64,000 nt of DNA from Methanolobus tindarius DSM 2278 (GTDB lineage Archaea; Halobacteriota; Methanosarcinia; Methanosarcinales; Methanosarcinaceae), in the NCBI RefSeq assembly GCF_000504205.1, contig NZ_AZAJ01000001.1:2640879-2704878 (forward strand). Reading direction: 5' to 3'. Below are positions 39,331-48,500 of this stretch, one piece after another. The number at the start of each line of letters is the position of its first letter. Positions within the stretch are counted from its first letter, which is position 1. Under the pieces are notes generated by a model. It did not search any database. It was not told the DNA's origin and saw nothing but the letters and a program-made list of their open reading frames with translations. The position numbers and the translations under genes are program-made.

Positions 39331-40155
39331 TTATTTTCTGTTTATAATGTACATGATACCACCTGCAGTGACTGCAAATATCATCCAGCCTATATGTGTG
39401 TGGACTACCATCATAACGTCCATTCCATAGAGGTATGCAGTGATATACAAAATAAGTACTCTGATAAGATTTGCAATATATGCGATAAGAACTGCAAAAC
39501 CCAATAAGCCAAATGTCTTTTTCATGTCCATTTTTTCTATTCTTGAATAACCGGCAACAATGCCTATCAACAGGAACATTGAATAAAGTCCGGAACAAGG
39601 GCCACCTATCACTATAGTCATGGGTTCAGCACCATACAGGATGACAGTTTCTGTGGCTATTATTTCTATGGGGATTCCAAACATTTTTATGAATGCCACA
39701 GTTGGCATAAGGACAAAATAATGGTCAAACAGGTGCAGGAAATCAATGTTGAAATGTCCGAAGAATGAATAGAATATTAAGTATAATCCGGTAAACACAG
39801 AGGATATATAAAATCCAAATTCTCCAAGTTGCTTAAGGTCCTTTTTCCCTGTACCCATTGCTATCAATGAAATTCCAAGGAAAAAAACCATTGAATCAAG
39901 TGTTCCCAGTTCGCTGCTGTTTACATAGTTAAATATAAGGTCTGCAGCTACAATGAACCCACCTATGAGCATGAAGTTCCTTGAACTCTGTAATCCTTCT
40001 GTTCCTTTTAATTTCATTCTGGAAATCAGGATTGCAGCTATAATAAAAAGTATTACACCCATTATGGTAGAACCTTCACTGAGTTCTATTGTTGCCCCCG
40101 TGAAAAGTGCAAGTACTAATAGGATAATTACTAAGTTTTTGTTTTCATCTTGCAT
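39331..40155 (-). CDS. artC: Archaeosortase (exosortase/archaeosortase family), probably ArtC
   Basis: 274 residues with about eight membrane helices. The family's catalytic set is visible: Cys187 in GGPCSGLYS, Arg232 in NLIRVL and a His pair at 252/254 in VHTHIGW. Archaeosortases are transpeptidase-like membrane enzymes that cut C-terminal sorting tails; archaeosortase C is paired with PEF-CTERM tails in Methanosarcina relatives, and a PEF-CTERM protein is encoded at 34659-35189. The ArtC subtype is inferred from that pairing. No obvious operon partner. Confidence 0.85.
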   Translation of the reverse strand: MQDENKNLVIILLVLALFTGATIELSEGSTIMGVILFIIAAILISRMKLKGTEGLQSSRNFMLIGGFIVAADLIFNYVNSSELGTLDSMVFFLGISLIAMGTGKKDLKQLGEFGFYISSVFTGLYLIFYSFFGHFNIDFLHLFDHYFVLMPTVAFIKMFGIPIEIIATETVILYGAEPMTIVIGGPCSGLYSMFLLIGIVAGYSRIEKMDMKKTFGLLGFAVLIAYIANLIRVLILYITAYLYGMDVMMVVHTHIGWMIFAVTAGGIMYIINRK

Positions 40156-40422
40156 TTTTTGTACCCATTTACAGAATCATTAAAATGATATATATATTTG
40201 ACTGAAGTCCTCATCATCATCATTTTTTGAGCAGGTGCTAACTTTATATAGTTTATAATTTATATTTTGTCTCTGTTTAGTAATCCGTCTAAATAACAGG
40301 GTGATATTGTAATATACTATGGGAGTTCCTGTTTCAATAATACTTAATGCACATCAGTTGAATTTGATTACTTAAACACTAAAATGTACATATTGATTAT
40401 CATCTAACACTGAGGTTCTGTC
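40156..40422. other. Divergent promoter region before the glycan cluster
   Basis: 267 bp without a gene. TTTATATAG at 40243-40251 is a good rightward TATA box, implying a long (about 150 nt) leader before the TTG start at 40423. A short TCATCATCATCATT run sits at 40211-40224. The leftward promoter of the archaeosortase must lie in 40160-40210 (ATATATATTTG region). Confidence 0.4.
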
Positions 40423-41211
40423 TTGAGAGATTTCACATTATCCAAATATGAAGAACTTATTAAAGCAATAGGGTCTACGGAATATAAACCTCTGCCAGTC
40501 CTTGATTATCTGTCATCACCAGAAGGAAAGTGCATCATACTACGTCATGATGTGGACCGTGCAGTTGACAGGAATCTTGATATGGCAAGGCTGGAAGCAG
40601 AATATGGTGTCAGATCAACTTATTATTTCAGACATGTGAAAGATGTTTTTATCCCTTCAGCTATTGAAGAAGTAGCCGACCTTGGACATGAAGTTGGTTT
40701 CCATTATGAGGTAATGGACAAAGCACAGGGTGATAAGGAAAAGGCTCTGGAAATATTCAAAGCAGAACTGGAAGATCTCCGTAAATATGCAGAGGTTACA
40801 ACTGCATGCATGCATGGAAATCCTTTTGCTTCGTGGTCCAACAGGGATCTCTGGAAGGATCATAATCATACAGATTTTGGTATTGTAGGTGAACCTTATT
40901 TTTCTATTGATTACAGCAAGGTGCTTTATCTCACAGATACCGGAAGAACCTGGGCGGATCGCAATATACGTGTAAAGGATGTTCTTGAAAGTCCTGATAA
41001 TGAACTGAGTGTCAGGTATGGGAAAACCATAAAATCTACAGATGATGTTATTAATCTTGTGAAGCGTGAAGAGGTTGAGCAGATGTGTATCCTTGCACAT
41101 CCTAACAGGTGGTGTGATGGAATGCTGGGTTGGACCAAAGAGCTTGTCTTCCAGAATCTCAAGAATGTTGGCAAGGCCGGGATTATTCAATACAGGAAAA
41201 TAACTCAGTAG
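40423..41211 (+). CDS. Polysaccharide deacetylase-like (NodB fold) protein
   Basis: 262 residues from TTG 40423 behind GAGGTTCTGTC. LRHDVDRAVDRNLDMARLE carries the NodB metal/catalytic Asp-Asp motif, followed by TYYFR and EVGFHYE, then ACMHGNPFASWSN and LAHPNRWC near the C-terminus (catalytic histidine region). Such enzymes remove N-acetyl groups from glycan precursors. First gene of a rightward cluster of glycan genes; 14 bp before the next start. Confidence 0.75.
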   Translation: MRDFTLSKYEELIKAIGSTEYKPLPVLDYLSSPEGKCIILRHDVDRAVDRNLDMARLEAEYGVRSTYYFRHVKDVFIPSAIEEVADLGHEVGFHYEVMDKAQGDKEKALEIFKAELEDLRKYAEVTTACMHGNPFASWSNRDLWKDHNHTDFGIVGEPYFSIDYSKVLYLTDTGRTWADRNIRVKDVLESPDNELSVRYGKTIKSTDDVINLVKREEVEQMCILAHPNRWCDGMLGWTKELVFQNLKNVGKAGIIQYRKITQ

Positions 41212-41225
41212 TTCAGGAGAAGTTC

Positions 41226-42230
41226 ATGGCATTGATTACTGATATTTTTGATGACACAGAGTGGGATAAGTTTGTTCTTGAGAATCCTCATGGGAATATT
41301 TTTCAAACTTCTTATATGTCAAAGATTTATGAGAAGGCCAACAAGTATGAACCTGTACGCCTTGTAGCAAGAGATGAAGATTCTGGGAATATCCTCGCTT
41401 TAATTCAAGGTTCGGTTATTTGTGAGATGAAAGGGTTGCTTTCGTCTTTTTCATCACGTTCTGTAATACATGGTGCTCCTTTATTTGTTGACTCTGTTCT
41501 TGGCAGGAAAGCGGTTCAAGAGCTTATTGTTCATTATAATGGTTTAATTAAAAATAAGATTGTTTATACCCAGATTCGAAATATGTGGGATACAAGTGAT
41601 TACCACGATATATTGTCCGGCTTAGGTTATGAATATGAGGAACATCTGGATTTTCTTATTGATCTTGACCGAAATGAAGAGGAAATATGGTCAGATATTC
41701 AAAAATCACGCAGAAAAGGTATCAATAGAGCTGAAAGGGATGGAATCACAGTTAAAAATGTAGAATCGATGGAAGAATTGGGGCTGTGTTATGATTTAGT
41801 TCTTGAAACATATAAACGATTTAAAATTCCCATAGCAGATTTTTCCCTATTTGAAGCGGTATTCAATGATCTTTCAGGTACTACATATGCAGATTTCTTT
41901 ATTGCTTACAAAGATGATGAGGCTGTAGGTACAAGAATTACTCTTAATTATAAAGAAATGGTATATGATTGGTATGCTGGTTCACGTATGGGTGTGGATT
42001 ATGTTGATGAGGCTCTTGTGTGGCATATTCTCAAAACAAATGCTGGCAAATATAAAGTATTTGATTTTGGTGGTGCTGGTCATCCTGATAAACCGTATGG
42101 TGTCAGGGAGTTTAAGAGAAGGTTTGGTGGGGAAATGGTGAATTATGGTAGGTATGAGAAGGTACATTCTACTTTAAGGAAGAAGATTGCATTTATTGGT
42201 CTTTCATTTTACAACAAAATAAAGGTGTGA
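41226..42230 (+). CDS. FemAB-like GNAT acyltransferase
   Basis: 334 residues from ATG 41226 (GGAGAAGTTC upstream; the open frame reaches back into the previous gene but that part is its overlap). HGNIFQTSYMSKIYEKAN near the N-terminus, then the double GNAT fold with WSDIQKSRRKGINRAERDGI and the C-terminal FDFGGAGHPDKPYGVREFKRRFGG, which is the FemAB/peptidoglycan-bridge-like signature. In archaea without murein these proteins most likely acylate sugars or peptides of surface glycans. Acceptor and donor unknown. Confidence 0.75.
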   Translation: MALITDIFDDTEWDKFVLENPHGNIFQTSYMSKIYEKANKYEPVRLVARDEDSGNILALIQGSVICEMKGLLSSFSSRSVIHGAPLFVDSVLGRKAVQELIVHYNGLIKNKIVYTQIRNMWDTSDYHDILSGLGYEYEEHLDFLIDLDRNEEEIWSDIQKSRRKGINRAERDGITVKNVESMEELGLCYDLVLETYKRFKIPIADFSLFEAVFNDLSGTTYADFFIAYKDDEAVGTRITLNYKEMVYDWYAGSRMGVDYVDEALVWHILKTNAGKYKVFDFGGAGHPDKPYGVREFKRRFGGEMVNYGRYEKVHSTLRKKIAFIGLSFYNKIKV

Positions 42231-42236
42231 GTTCCT

Positions 42237-42680
42237 ATGCTATGGCGTTTAAGAAAAAAGATATTTAAATTCATAGCAAAAAATATGCCTTTTTATCCTC
42301 TCAGACTTTTTTTGTACTCAAAATGTGGATATGTTATAGGAAAAGATTCTTACATTGCAGAAGGTCTTGTCATAGCTGAGAAACTGGAAGATAAAGGCAA
42401 TGTTATTATTGGTGATAGGGTTGCTATTGGTCCAAATGTTATTTTGTTGTCATCATCTGATCCTAATAATTCAAAAATAAATCCCTATGTAAAGATCCAG
42501 CGTGGAAAAGTTACTATAAAGGATGATGCGTGGATAGGAGCTGGGTCAATTATTATGCCGGATATTATAGTAGGTGAAGGTTCGGTTGTCGGTGCTGGAG
42601 CTGTTGTTACTAAAAATGTAGCTGATTATTCTATTGTTGCAGGTGTTCCTGCAAAAAAAATAGGGGTTGTAGAAAAATGA
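42237..42680 (+). CDS. Hexapeptide-repeat (left-handed beta-helix) acyltransferase
   Basis: 147 residues. Imperfect hexapeptide repeats run from about residue 33 to 140, ending in IGAGSIIMPDIIVGEGSVVGAGAVVTKNVAD in short stretches and then VAGVPAKKIG, the typical C-terminus of WbbJ/MaT-type O-acetyltransferases. N-terminal basic helix (MLWRLRKKIFKFIAK). Would acetylate a sugar residue of the glycan. 6 bp after the FemAB-like gene and overlapping the next start by 4 bp. Confidence 0.85.
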   Translation: MLWRLRKKIFKFIAKNMPFYPLRLFLYSKCGYVIGKDSYIAEGLVIAEKLEDKGNVIIGDRVAIGPNVILLSSSDPNNSKINPYVKIQRGKVTIKDDAWIGAGSIIMPDIIVGEGSVVGAGAVVTKNVADYSIVAGVPAKKIGVVEK

Positions 42681-43699
42681 AAGTGCTTTTTGATGTAGGA
42701 CATCCTAAAGATATAAATGTTTTTAAAGATGTAATTTATGGTCTGCAGTCAAAGGGACATGAAATACAGATCTTTGCACGGGCTAAAGAAAATACAAGAA
42801 AAATGCTTGATGATCTAAAAATGGATTATCATCTTTGCCCTTACTATTCTAATATTGGTGGGAAAGCTTTAGGTATACTTGTAAATGATTTTCGCTTATA
42901 TAAATTTGCAAAAAAAGTTAAGCCGGATATATTTGTAAGTCCGGGTTCTCCTTATTCAGCGCATGTAAGCAGATTACTAGGAAAATCTCACATTGCGTTT
43001 CCGGATACTGAAATAGCCGGAATAGTAATGAAGTTGACATTTCCTTTTACTGATAAAATCTATACTTCTACAAGTTTTTATTTAGATTTAGGTCCAAAGC
43101 AAGAGAGGTTTGAAGGCTACTATGAACTGGCTTATCTTCATCCTGATTACTTTAAGCCGGATGTAAGTGTTCTTGAAAAATATGGACTTGAAGAATGTAA
43201 TTATATTGTAGTAAGATTGTCTGCTCTGTCGTCTCATCATGATATTGGTGCTCATGGATTCAGCTTTGAATCAGAAAGTGAATTAGGTGCGTTCATTGCA
43301 AAGTTTGAGAAATATGCAAGGATTGTGATATTTTCTGAAACTGATCAATGGTCACTGATTGAAAAATATAGTTTGGATATGGATCCTGCGGATTTGCATC
43401 ATATTTTGTACTTTGCTAAAATGTATATCGGTGAGGGAGCAACAATGGCTTCAGAATCAGCCGTTTTGGGTGTACCTTCGATATATGTTTCTAATACCAG
43501 ACGTGGGTATTTAAATGAACTTGAAAGTAAGTACGATCTAGTTTATACTATTGAACACAAAGAAAAAGCGCTAATAAAAGCTGAGCTTCTTTTAGAAGAC
43601 TCTGGTTTAAATAGAAAATGGAGAGAAAAGAGTTATTATTTATATAATAATTCTATAGATGTAGTTGCATTCATAATGGATGCAATTGAAAAAAAGTAA
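42677..43699 (+). CDS. DUF354 family glycosyltransferase-like protein
   Basis: 340 residues. MKVLFDVGHPKDINVFKDVIYGL and IFARAKENTRKMLDDL at the N-terminus, PDIFVSPGSPYSAHVSRLLG in the middle and MYIGEGATMASESAVLGVPSIYVS at the C-terminus are the DUF354 pattern, a GT-B-like fold common in archaeal surface-glycan loci. ATG overlaps the previous stop (ATGA), so translation is coupled. Sugar specificity unknown. Confidence 0.82.
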   Translation: MKVLFDVGHPKDINVFKDVIYGLQSKGHEIQIFARAKENTRKMLDDLKMDYHLCPYYSNIGGKALGILVNDFRLYKFAKKVKPDIFVSPGSPYSAHVSRLLGKSHIAFPDTEIAGIVMKLTFPFTDKIYTSTSFYLDLGPKQERFEGYYELAYLHPDYFKPDVSVLEKYGLEECNYIVVRLSALSSHHDIGAHGFSFESESELGAFIAKFEKYARIVIFSETDQWSLIEKYSLDMDPADLHHILYFAKMYIGEGATMASESAVLGVPSIYVSNTRRGYLNELESKYDLVYTIEHKEKALIKAELLLEDSGLNRKWREKSYYLYNNSIDVVAFIMDAIEKK

Positions 43700-43738
43700 T
43701 AAGTTTATTAATGATATATTATCCCGAGTTGACATTTT

Positions 43739-44599
43739 ATGGATGATTACAATTATATCATTGTTACACCTTGCAAAAATGAAGAAGTTTCTTTACCAGG
43801 TCTTATTGATTCTATAATAAGTAATACAATAAAACCTAAACTATGGGTTATTGTGGATGATGGAAGCACAGATTCAACACCACTTATTTTAAACCAGCTA
43901 AAAGAGGAAAATGATTTTGTTCAGATTATAAAGAATCAACACTCTAAAAGAGATTTAAGTTTTCATTATGCAGAAATAGTTAATGATGCAATTAATTATT
44001 CCATAAAATATTGTGATGACAGCAGTATTCCATGCGACTTTATCGCATTAATTGATGCTGATATGGTGTTACATTCAGACTTCTTTGAGACTATCATTGG
44101 ACGTTTACATTCTGATCCTGATTTAGGTGTATGTAGTGGATCAGCAGCATATTACGTAGGAGATAAACTGGTAAATGAAAGTGGGCGTTCTCAAAATCCC
44201 ATTGGGGGCTTGCGTGTCTGGAGAAAAAAATGCTTTATCGAATCAGGTGGTTTCCCCCGTAGTTATTCTGCAGATTCAGTTTCAAACGTATTAGCTATTC
44301 TTGCTGGGTGGAAAATCAAAAAATATGATGACATTATTGGAATAACCGTGCGTCCTACTACAAGCACAGAAGGATTTTGGAAAGGCTATAAAATGAGAGG
44401 AGTCTCTGACTATTACAGAGACTATCATCCCATTTATGTGGTAATGAAGGCATTTAAATATTTCACTAAATCTCCCTTTTATATTGGGGTCGCTTATTTA
44501 TACGGTTATGTATATGGAATTATAAAAGTAAAAGAAAAAATAGAAATTCCAGAAGTTCGTCATTATTACAGGCACAAATACAAGGAATTTTTCGATTAA
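43739..44599 (+). CDS. Glycosyltransferase family 2
   Basis: 286 residues, GT-A fold. VTPCKNEEVSLPGLIDSI, then the nucleotide-binding VDDGSTDSTP and the metal-binding DADMVLHSDF, followed by ESGGFPRSYSADSVSN. A C-terminal amphipathic region (YRDYHPIYVVMKAFKYFTK) may touch the membrane. Likely transfers an activated sugar to the lipid-linked glycan. Next gene starts 1 bp after its stop. Confidence 0.88.
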   Translation: MDDYNYIIVTPCKNEEVSLPGLIDSIISNTIKPKLWVIVDDGSTDSTPLILNQLKEENDFVQIIKNQHSKRDLSFHYAEIVNDAINYSIKYCDDSSIPCDFIALIDADMVLHSDFFETIIGRLHSDPDLGVCSGSAAYYVGDKLVNESGRSQNPIGGLRVWRKKCFIESGGFPRSYSADSVSNVLAILAGWKIKKYDDIIGITVRPTTSTEGFWKGYKMRGVSDYYRDYHPIYVVMKAFKYFTKSPFYIGVAYLYGYVYGIIKVKEKIEIPEVRHYYRHKYKEFFD

Positions 44600-44600
44600 T

Positions 44601-46193
44601 ATGAAGCAGAAAACAATATCTCAATTGCAAACATTCTTGTACGAAGGTCAAAGTTCGAAGTTAATTTTATTTTTACTTTTAATTCTTACTAATTTTATTG
44701 TTCGCATACCAAGTATTCCGCACGAAAAAGGATATGACTCCTTTTTTATTCATTCTGTTGCAAATTCAGTTACAAATTTTGGTATTGCTAAATGGTGGAT
44801 CAATTGGATGTCCGTATTTGGATTATATCCGTATTCTTACGCAAGCGCTGTTCCATTTTCACTTTCTGGTTTATCTCAATTGACAGGAATTAGTATGGAA
44901 TATACAATTTTAATCTTTTGTATCATGCTCGGTTTTTTTAGTATATTTTCAGCTTATATGTTGGCAACTATATTTTTTGATAAATTTATATATCGGTTTA
45001 TATTTTCCGTTGTTTTCTCTTTATCTGCAAGTACAGTTGAACTAACAACATGGAACATCACCACAAGAGCACAATTTCTTGTATTTTTACCTTTATTTTT
45101 ATATATGCTTTTTAAAGCCATCTATGGTTCAAAAAAGCATCTATTTTCTTATTTAGTAGTTGCATTATTTTTGCTGGCAACTCATCACTATGTATATCTT
45201 GCTTTATTTTATTCAGCAATTGTTATTTTTACATATGCTATTTTTTGGTTAATTAGTTTAAAGCCCATATTTACTGAAAAAGCAAGAAATATAAATTTCT
45301 ATTATTTTATGGTATTTGTTAGTTGCATTATCATTATGTTTTTGTTTGGTAGTAAAATTGGTTTTATAACAGCAGGTTCTAGATATCAATGGATCATTGA
45401 CATTGTTCTTATTAGTATTAGAAACGCGGGATTTATTTTCCCTATATTTATTGGGGCTTTTATATATTTAATTTTTAAGAAAAACAAAGATATTAATGAA
45501 TGGTTCTTATTGATATCTTTCATTCCTACTTTTTTCTTATCTTTCAATCAAACATATGGGTACATAGTAACATATTTATTTATTACTATAATAGGAACAT
45601 TTGGTTTCTCTAATATCATTAAAATATATCCTACGAATAAAAAGTATATTCGTCAATTCCTGATCTTAGTTTTGATTCTCAATGTTGCATTTTCATCCTT
45701 TTTTACCCATTACAAAACAGGAATCGTAGGGGGATATTATGATTGGTATATGGGAGAGGAAACGTATGTTACTGGTAATTGGATACAAGAATATATTAGT
45801 CCAGATGAGTATGCAATAGGAAATGGATTTGAAACAACTCGTTTATTTGCTTCTTATGGTGGTTTGCCTGCTATGTACTCAGATGATGTAAATAATTACA
45901 TAAATGGATTTCTAGTTCCAAACGAAAGCAATTACCGAAAAAATTCAGTAACAAGCACCGATTTTTATTTTGACAATCCATATGTACTGAAGAGTGGAAC
46001 GACTTCTTCCGGTCTTTTAAATTGGATGCTTCAATTTCCAATAACAAACAAAAACGCTATTACCTTTGTTGAAGGTCTAAACGTATCCTATTTTTTTGAT
46101 GATAACTATAGATCTGAACCGTTGTTCCAGTCACTTCCAGCAAATAAACCATTGATATATGACAGTGGAAGGCTAAGCATCTTTGTTTATTAA
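44601..46193 (+). CDS. Multipass membrane protein, possible GT-C-type glycosyltransferase
   Basis: 530 residues with about eleven to twelve hydrophobic helices followed by a soluble C-terminal part. Between the first and second helix the loop holds HEKGYDSFFIHSVANS, placed like the acidic catalytic loop of GT-C enzymes (STT3, PMT), and ATHHYVYLALFYSA occurs later. I infer a lipid-linked sugar transferase or oligosaccharyl transferase-like role from topology and context; O-unit polymerase is an alternative. Codon use is strongly AT-rich, like the following genes. Confidence 0.6.
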   Translation: MKQKTISQLQTFLYEGQSSKLILFLLLILTNFIVRIPSIPHEKGYDSFFIHSVANSVTNFGIAKWWINWMSVFGLYPYSYASAVPFSLSGLSQLTGISMEYTILIFCIMLGFFSIFSAYMLATIFFDKFIYRFIFSVVFSLSASTVELTTWNITTRAQFLVFLPLFLYMLFKAIYGSKKHLFSYLVVALFLLATHHYVYLALFYSAIVIFTYAIFWLISLKPIFTEKARNINFYYFMVFVSCIIIMFLFGSKIGFITAGSRYQWIIDIVLISIRNAGFIFPIFIGAFIYLIFKKNKDINEWFLLISFIPTFFLSFNQTYGYIVTYLFITIIGTFGFSNIIKIYPTNKKYIRQFLILVLILNVAFSSFFTHYKTGIVGGYYDWYMGEETYVTGNWIQEYISPDEYAIGNGFETTRLFASYGGLPAMYSDDVNNYINGFLVPNESNYRKNSVTSTDFYFDNPYVLKSGTTSSGLLNWMLQFPITNKNAITFVEGLNVSYFFDDNYRSEPLFQSLPANKPLIYDSGRLSIFVY

Positions 46194-46203
46194 GGTAGTT
46201 AAA

Positions 46204-47325
46204 ATGAACTTATTATTTTATTATCCAATAGGTGGTGGTGCTCCATCAAAAGTATCAAGAGATATATTTAAGAAGCTGTTCATCAATCAAAAACAGGTAA
46301 ACATAGATGAAATTAGTATATTCTCTAAAAGAAAATATGTAAGTTCTCTAAAAGAAGAATTTCCTGATATTAATATATTATGCTGGAGCAATTTAATATC
46401 TCTCTCTTCTAACTATATAGTGCACATACCAGTTTTACCGACAATTTTGCCTAACAGCAAATTCTTGCTCTATCTTTTTTGCAAAATTAGAGGTTCTAAA
46501 TTAATATTGCAATATCATGGTGATGTAAGAAGTGAATTAAAAAGTAGTTATAAAGATATTGTTTCTCTGTTGCATATTCTTACTTATATTTTTCTTCCCT
46601 TTTTACTTAAAAGTGCTGATACTATCATTACTCATTCCTATTTCATGAATAACAAACTTATAAAATATGGTGTATCCAAAAGCATAGTTATACCAAATGC
46701 TATTGGTAATGAGTGGTTTCGGGATGCTAATTATTGTGAACCATCATATTCTATAATGGATAAAAGTATGACTAGTATATTCTATCATGGTAGATTATCA
46801 TGGGAAAAAGGAATTGATTTGTTAATTGAAGCAATAGCATCTGAAAAATTAAATAGAAAATATACTTTATACATTGCTGGAGAAGGACCTCAAAAAAAAG
46901 AACTTGAAAAGATATGTATTGAAAAAAATATTAAGCAGTATGTGTTTTTTTTGGGTTCACTTAATGTTATGGAAATTAAGTCATACCTTAAGAGTGCAGA
47001 CATTGCTATTTACCCATCTAGATTTGACAATTTTCCACTAGCTGTCCTAGAAGCTTTGTCCGTAGCTGATTGTCCTGTTCATTTCTCTAGAAACATAGGT
47101 ATTTGTGATTTTATTCAGAAAGAATCTAATTCATTGAATACTTTTGATTTATCGATAGAATCTATTGTGGAATTATTAAACAATTTTAATTTGCTCAATG
47201 AGTATGATAAAAAAGAAATGATTGATAATCAAAAAGAATTTGCAAAACAATATACTTGGGATGAAGTCATCTTAAAATATATCCATGTATATAATATGTT
47301 GGTGCATGATACGACTGTTGAGTAA
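46204..47325 (+). CDS. Glycosyltransferase family 4 (GT-B)
   Basis: 373 residues from ATG 46204 (AAGGTAG upstream; seven further in-frame codons upstream overlap the previous gene). N-terminal GGGAPSKVSRDIFKKL acceptor domain; C-terminal donor domain with FYHGRLSWEKGIDLLIEA and YPSRFDNFPLAVLEALS, the E-x7-E type GT4 motif. Works in the cytosol on nucleotide sugars. Shares cluster and AT-rich composition with its neighbours. Confidence 0.85.
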   Translation: MNLLFYYPIGGGAPSKVSRDIFKKLFINQKQVNIDEISIFSKRKYVSSLKEEFPDINILCWSNLISLSSNYIVHIPVLPTILPNSKFLLYLFCKIRGSKLILQYHGDVRSELKSSYKDIVSLLHILTYIFLPFLLKSADTIITHSYFMNNKLIKYGVSKSIVIPNAIGNEWFRDANYCEPSYSIMDKSMTSIFYHGRLSWEKGIDLLIEAIASEKLNRKYTLYIAGEGPQKKELEKICIEKNIKQYVFFLGSLNVMEIKSYLKSADIAIYPSRFDNFPLAVLEALSVADCPVHFSRNIGICDFIQKESNSLNTFDLSIESIVELLNNFNLLNEYDKKEMIDNQKEFAKQYTWDEVILKYIHVYNMLVHDTTVE

Positions 47326-47359
47326 CTATTTATATTCATGTAACTATGCTGTGATTGAT

Positions 47360-48499
47360 ATGAAGTTAACTCTGATACATCCTGCTCATATGGATTATAG
47401 GAAAGATTTGTTTGAAAAATTAAATCAAGAGTATGATGTAACTTTTGTTTTCACCAAACAAGGTAGAGGGCAAAAGAATGTGTTTGAAGAACAAGAAAGA
47501 ATACCAGAGAATTGGAACTACAGTGTTATAAAAACAAATACAATCTTTTTAGGCAAAGATGTTGGAATGTATATTCAGCTAATTCAGGAATTATTTAATG
47601 ATAAAAGTGATATTATCATCACTTCCACAAGTTGGCATTTGTGTTGGTTAATTAGTAAAATTAAAAATAAAAAATTTATATTGATGACTGAATTTTGGCA
47701 CTGGAATAATTCATCATTTTACAGAAAAATTATAAATTTATCAATACGAATGATTGCAAAAAGATCCGATGCTATTTTTGCAATGGGGACTAAAAGCTAC
47801 AGTGCCTATTCTTCAATGGATGTTTCTTCTGACAAATTATTTGTTCATCCTCAATGCGCAGTTGACTATAGTAATAATCCAGTAAAAAATCTAAAATTTG
47901 ATATTGAATTAGATAATAAAATTATTTTTTTATTTATAGGACGCCTAGTGGAATCAAAAGGTGTAGATGTATTATTACGAGCATTTAGTAAATTGGAGCA
48001 GGAAGATTCTGATGTAGTTCTAATAGTTGGTGGTGATGGTCATAGTAAGACAAAGCTTGAAGTATTATCTAGGCAATTAGGAATAAAAAATATACAGTTC
48101 ACAGGAAGGATTGAAAAAAAAGATATTTCTTCTTATTATTCAATGTGTGATGTTTTTGTTCTTCCTTCTATATTCATAAATGAATCTTATGAGCCTTGGG
48201 GCTTAGTTGTAAATGAAGCTATGGCTTTTGGCAAAGCTATAATTGCTAGTTCTGCAGTAGGTTCAGCATATGATCTAATATCACCAAATCAAAATGGGTA
48301 TATTGTTAGAGAAAATTCGTCAAATGATCTCTACTCTGCAATGAAACAAATTTCTCATGATAAACAAAGGTTGCTTGAAATGGGAAATAAATCTCGTATA
48401 ATTTTTGATAACAAAAATAATTTTGAATCATTTTTCTTAAAGTTAAATGAATGTATTGAGTTTGTAGCAAATTCGAGTGCTAAAAAAAGGAGTAATTAG
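47360..48499 (+). CDS. Glycosyltransferase family 4 (GT-B)
   Basis: 379 residues from ATG 47360, with GTGATTGAT as ribosome site (25 in-frame codons farther upstream overlap the previous gene and look non-coding). MKLTLIHPAHMDYRKDLFEKL opens the acceptor domain; FIGRLVESKGVDVLLRAF and INESYEPWGLVVNEAMAFGK form the donor site with the GT4 glutamates. Adjacent to two other GT4 genes, so the glycan probably has several different linkages. Confidence 0.85.
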   Translation: MKLTLIHPAHMDYRKDLFEKLNQEYDVTFVFTKQGRGQKNVFEEQERIPENWNYSVIKTNTIFLGKDVGMYIQLIQELFNDKSDIIITSTSWHLCWLISKIKNKKFILMTEFWHWNNSSFYRKIINLSIRMIAKRSDAIFAMGTKSYSAYSSMDVSSDKLFVHPQCAVDYSNNPVKNLKFDIELDNKIIFLFIGRLVESKGVDVLLRAFSKLEQEDSDVVLIVGGDGHSKTKLEVLSRQLGIKNIQFTGRIEKKDISSYYSMCDVFVLPSIFINESYEPWGLVVNEAMAFGKAIIASSAVGSAYDLISPNQNGYIVRENSSNDLYSAMKQISHDKQRLLEMGNKSRIIFDNKNNFESFFLKLNECIEFVANSSAKKRSN

Positions 48500-48500
48500 T

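Noticed and set aside
40211-40224. TCATCATCATCATT short repeat as a phase-variation tract
   Set aside because: Only four units and outside any coding frame or core promoter element.
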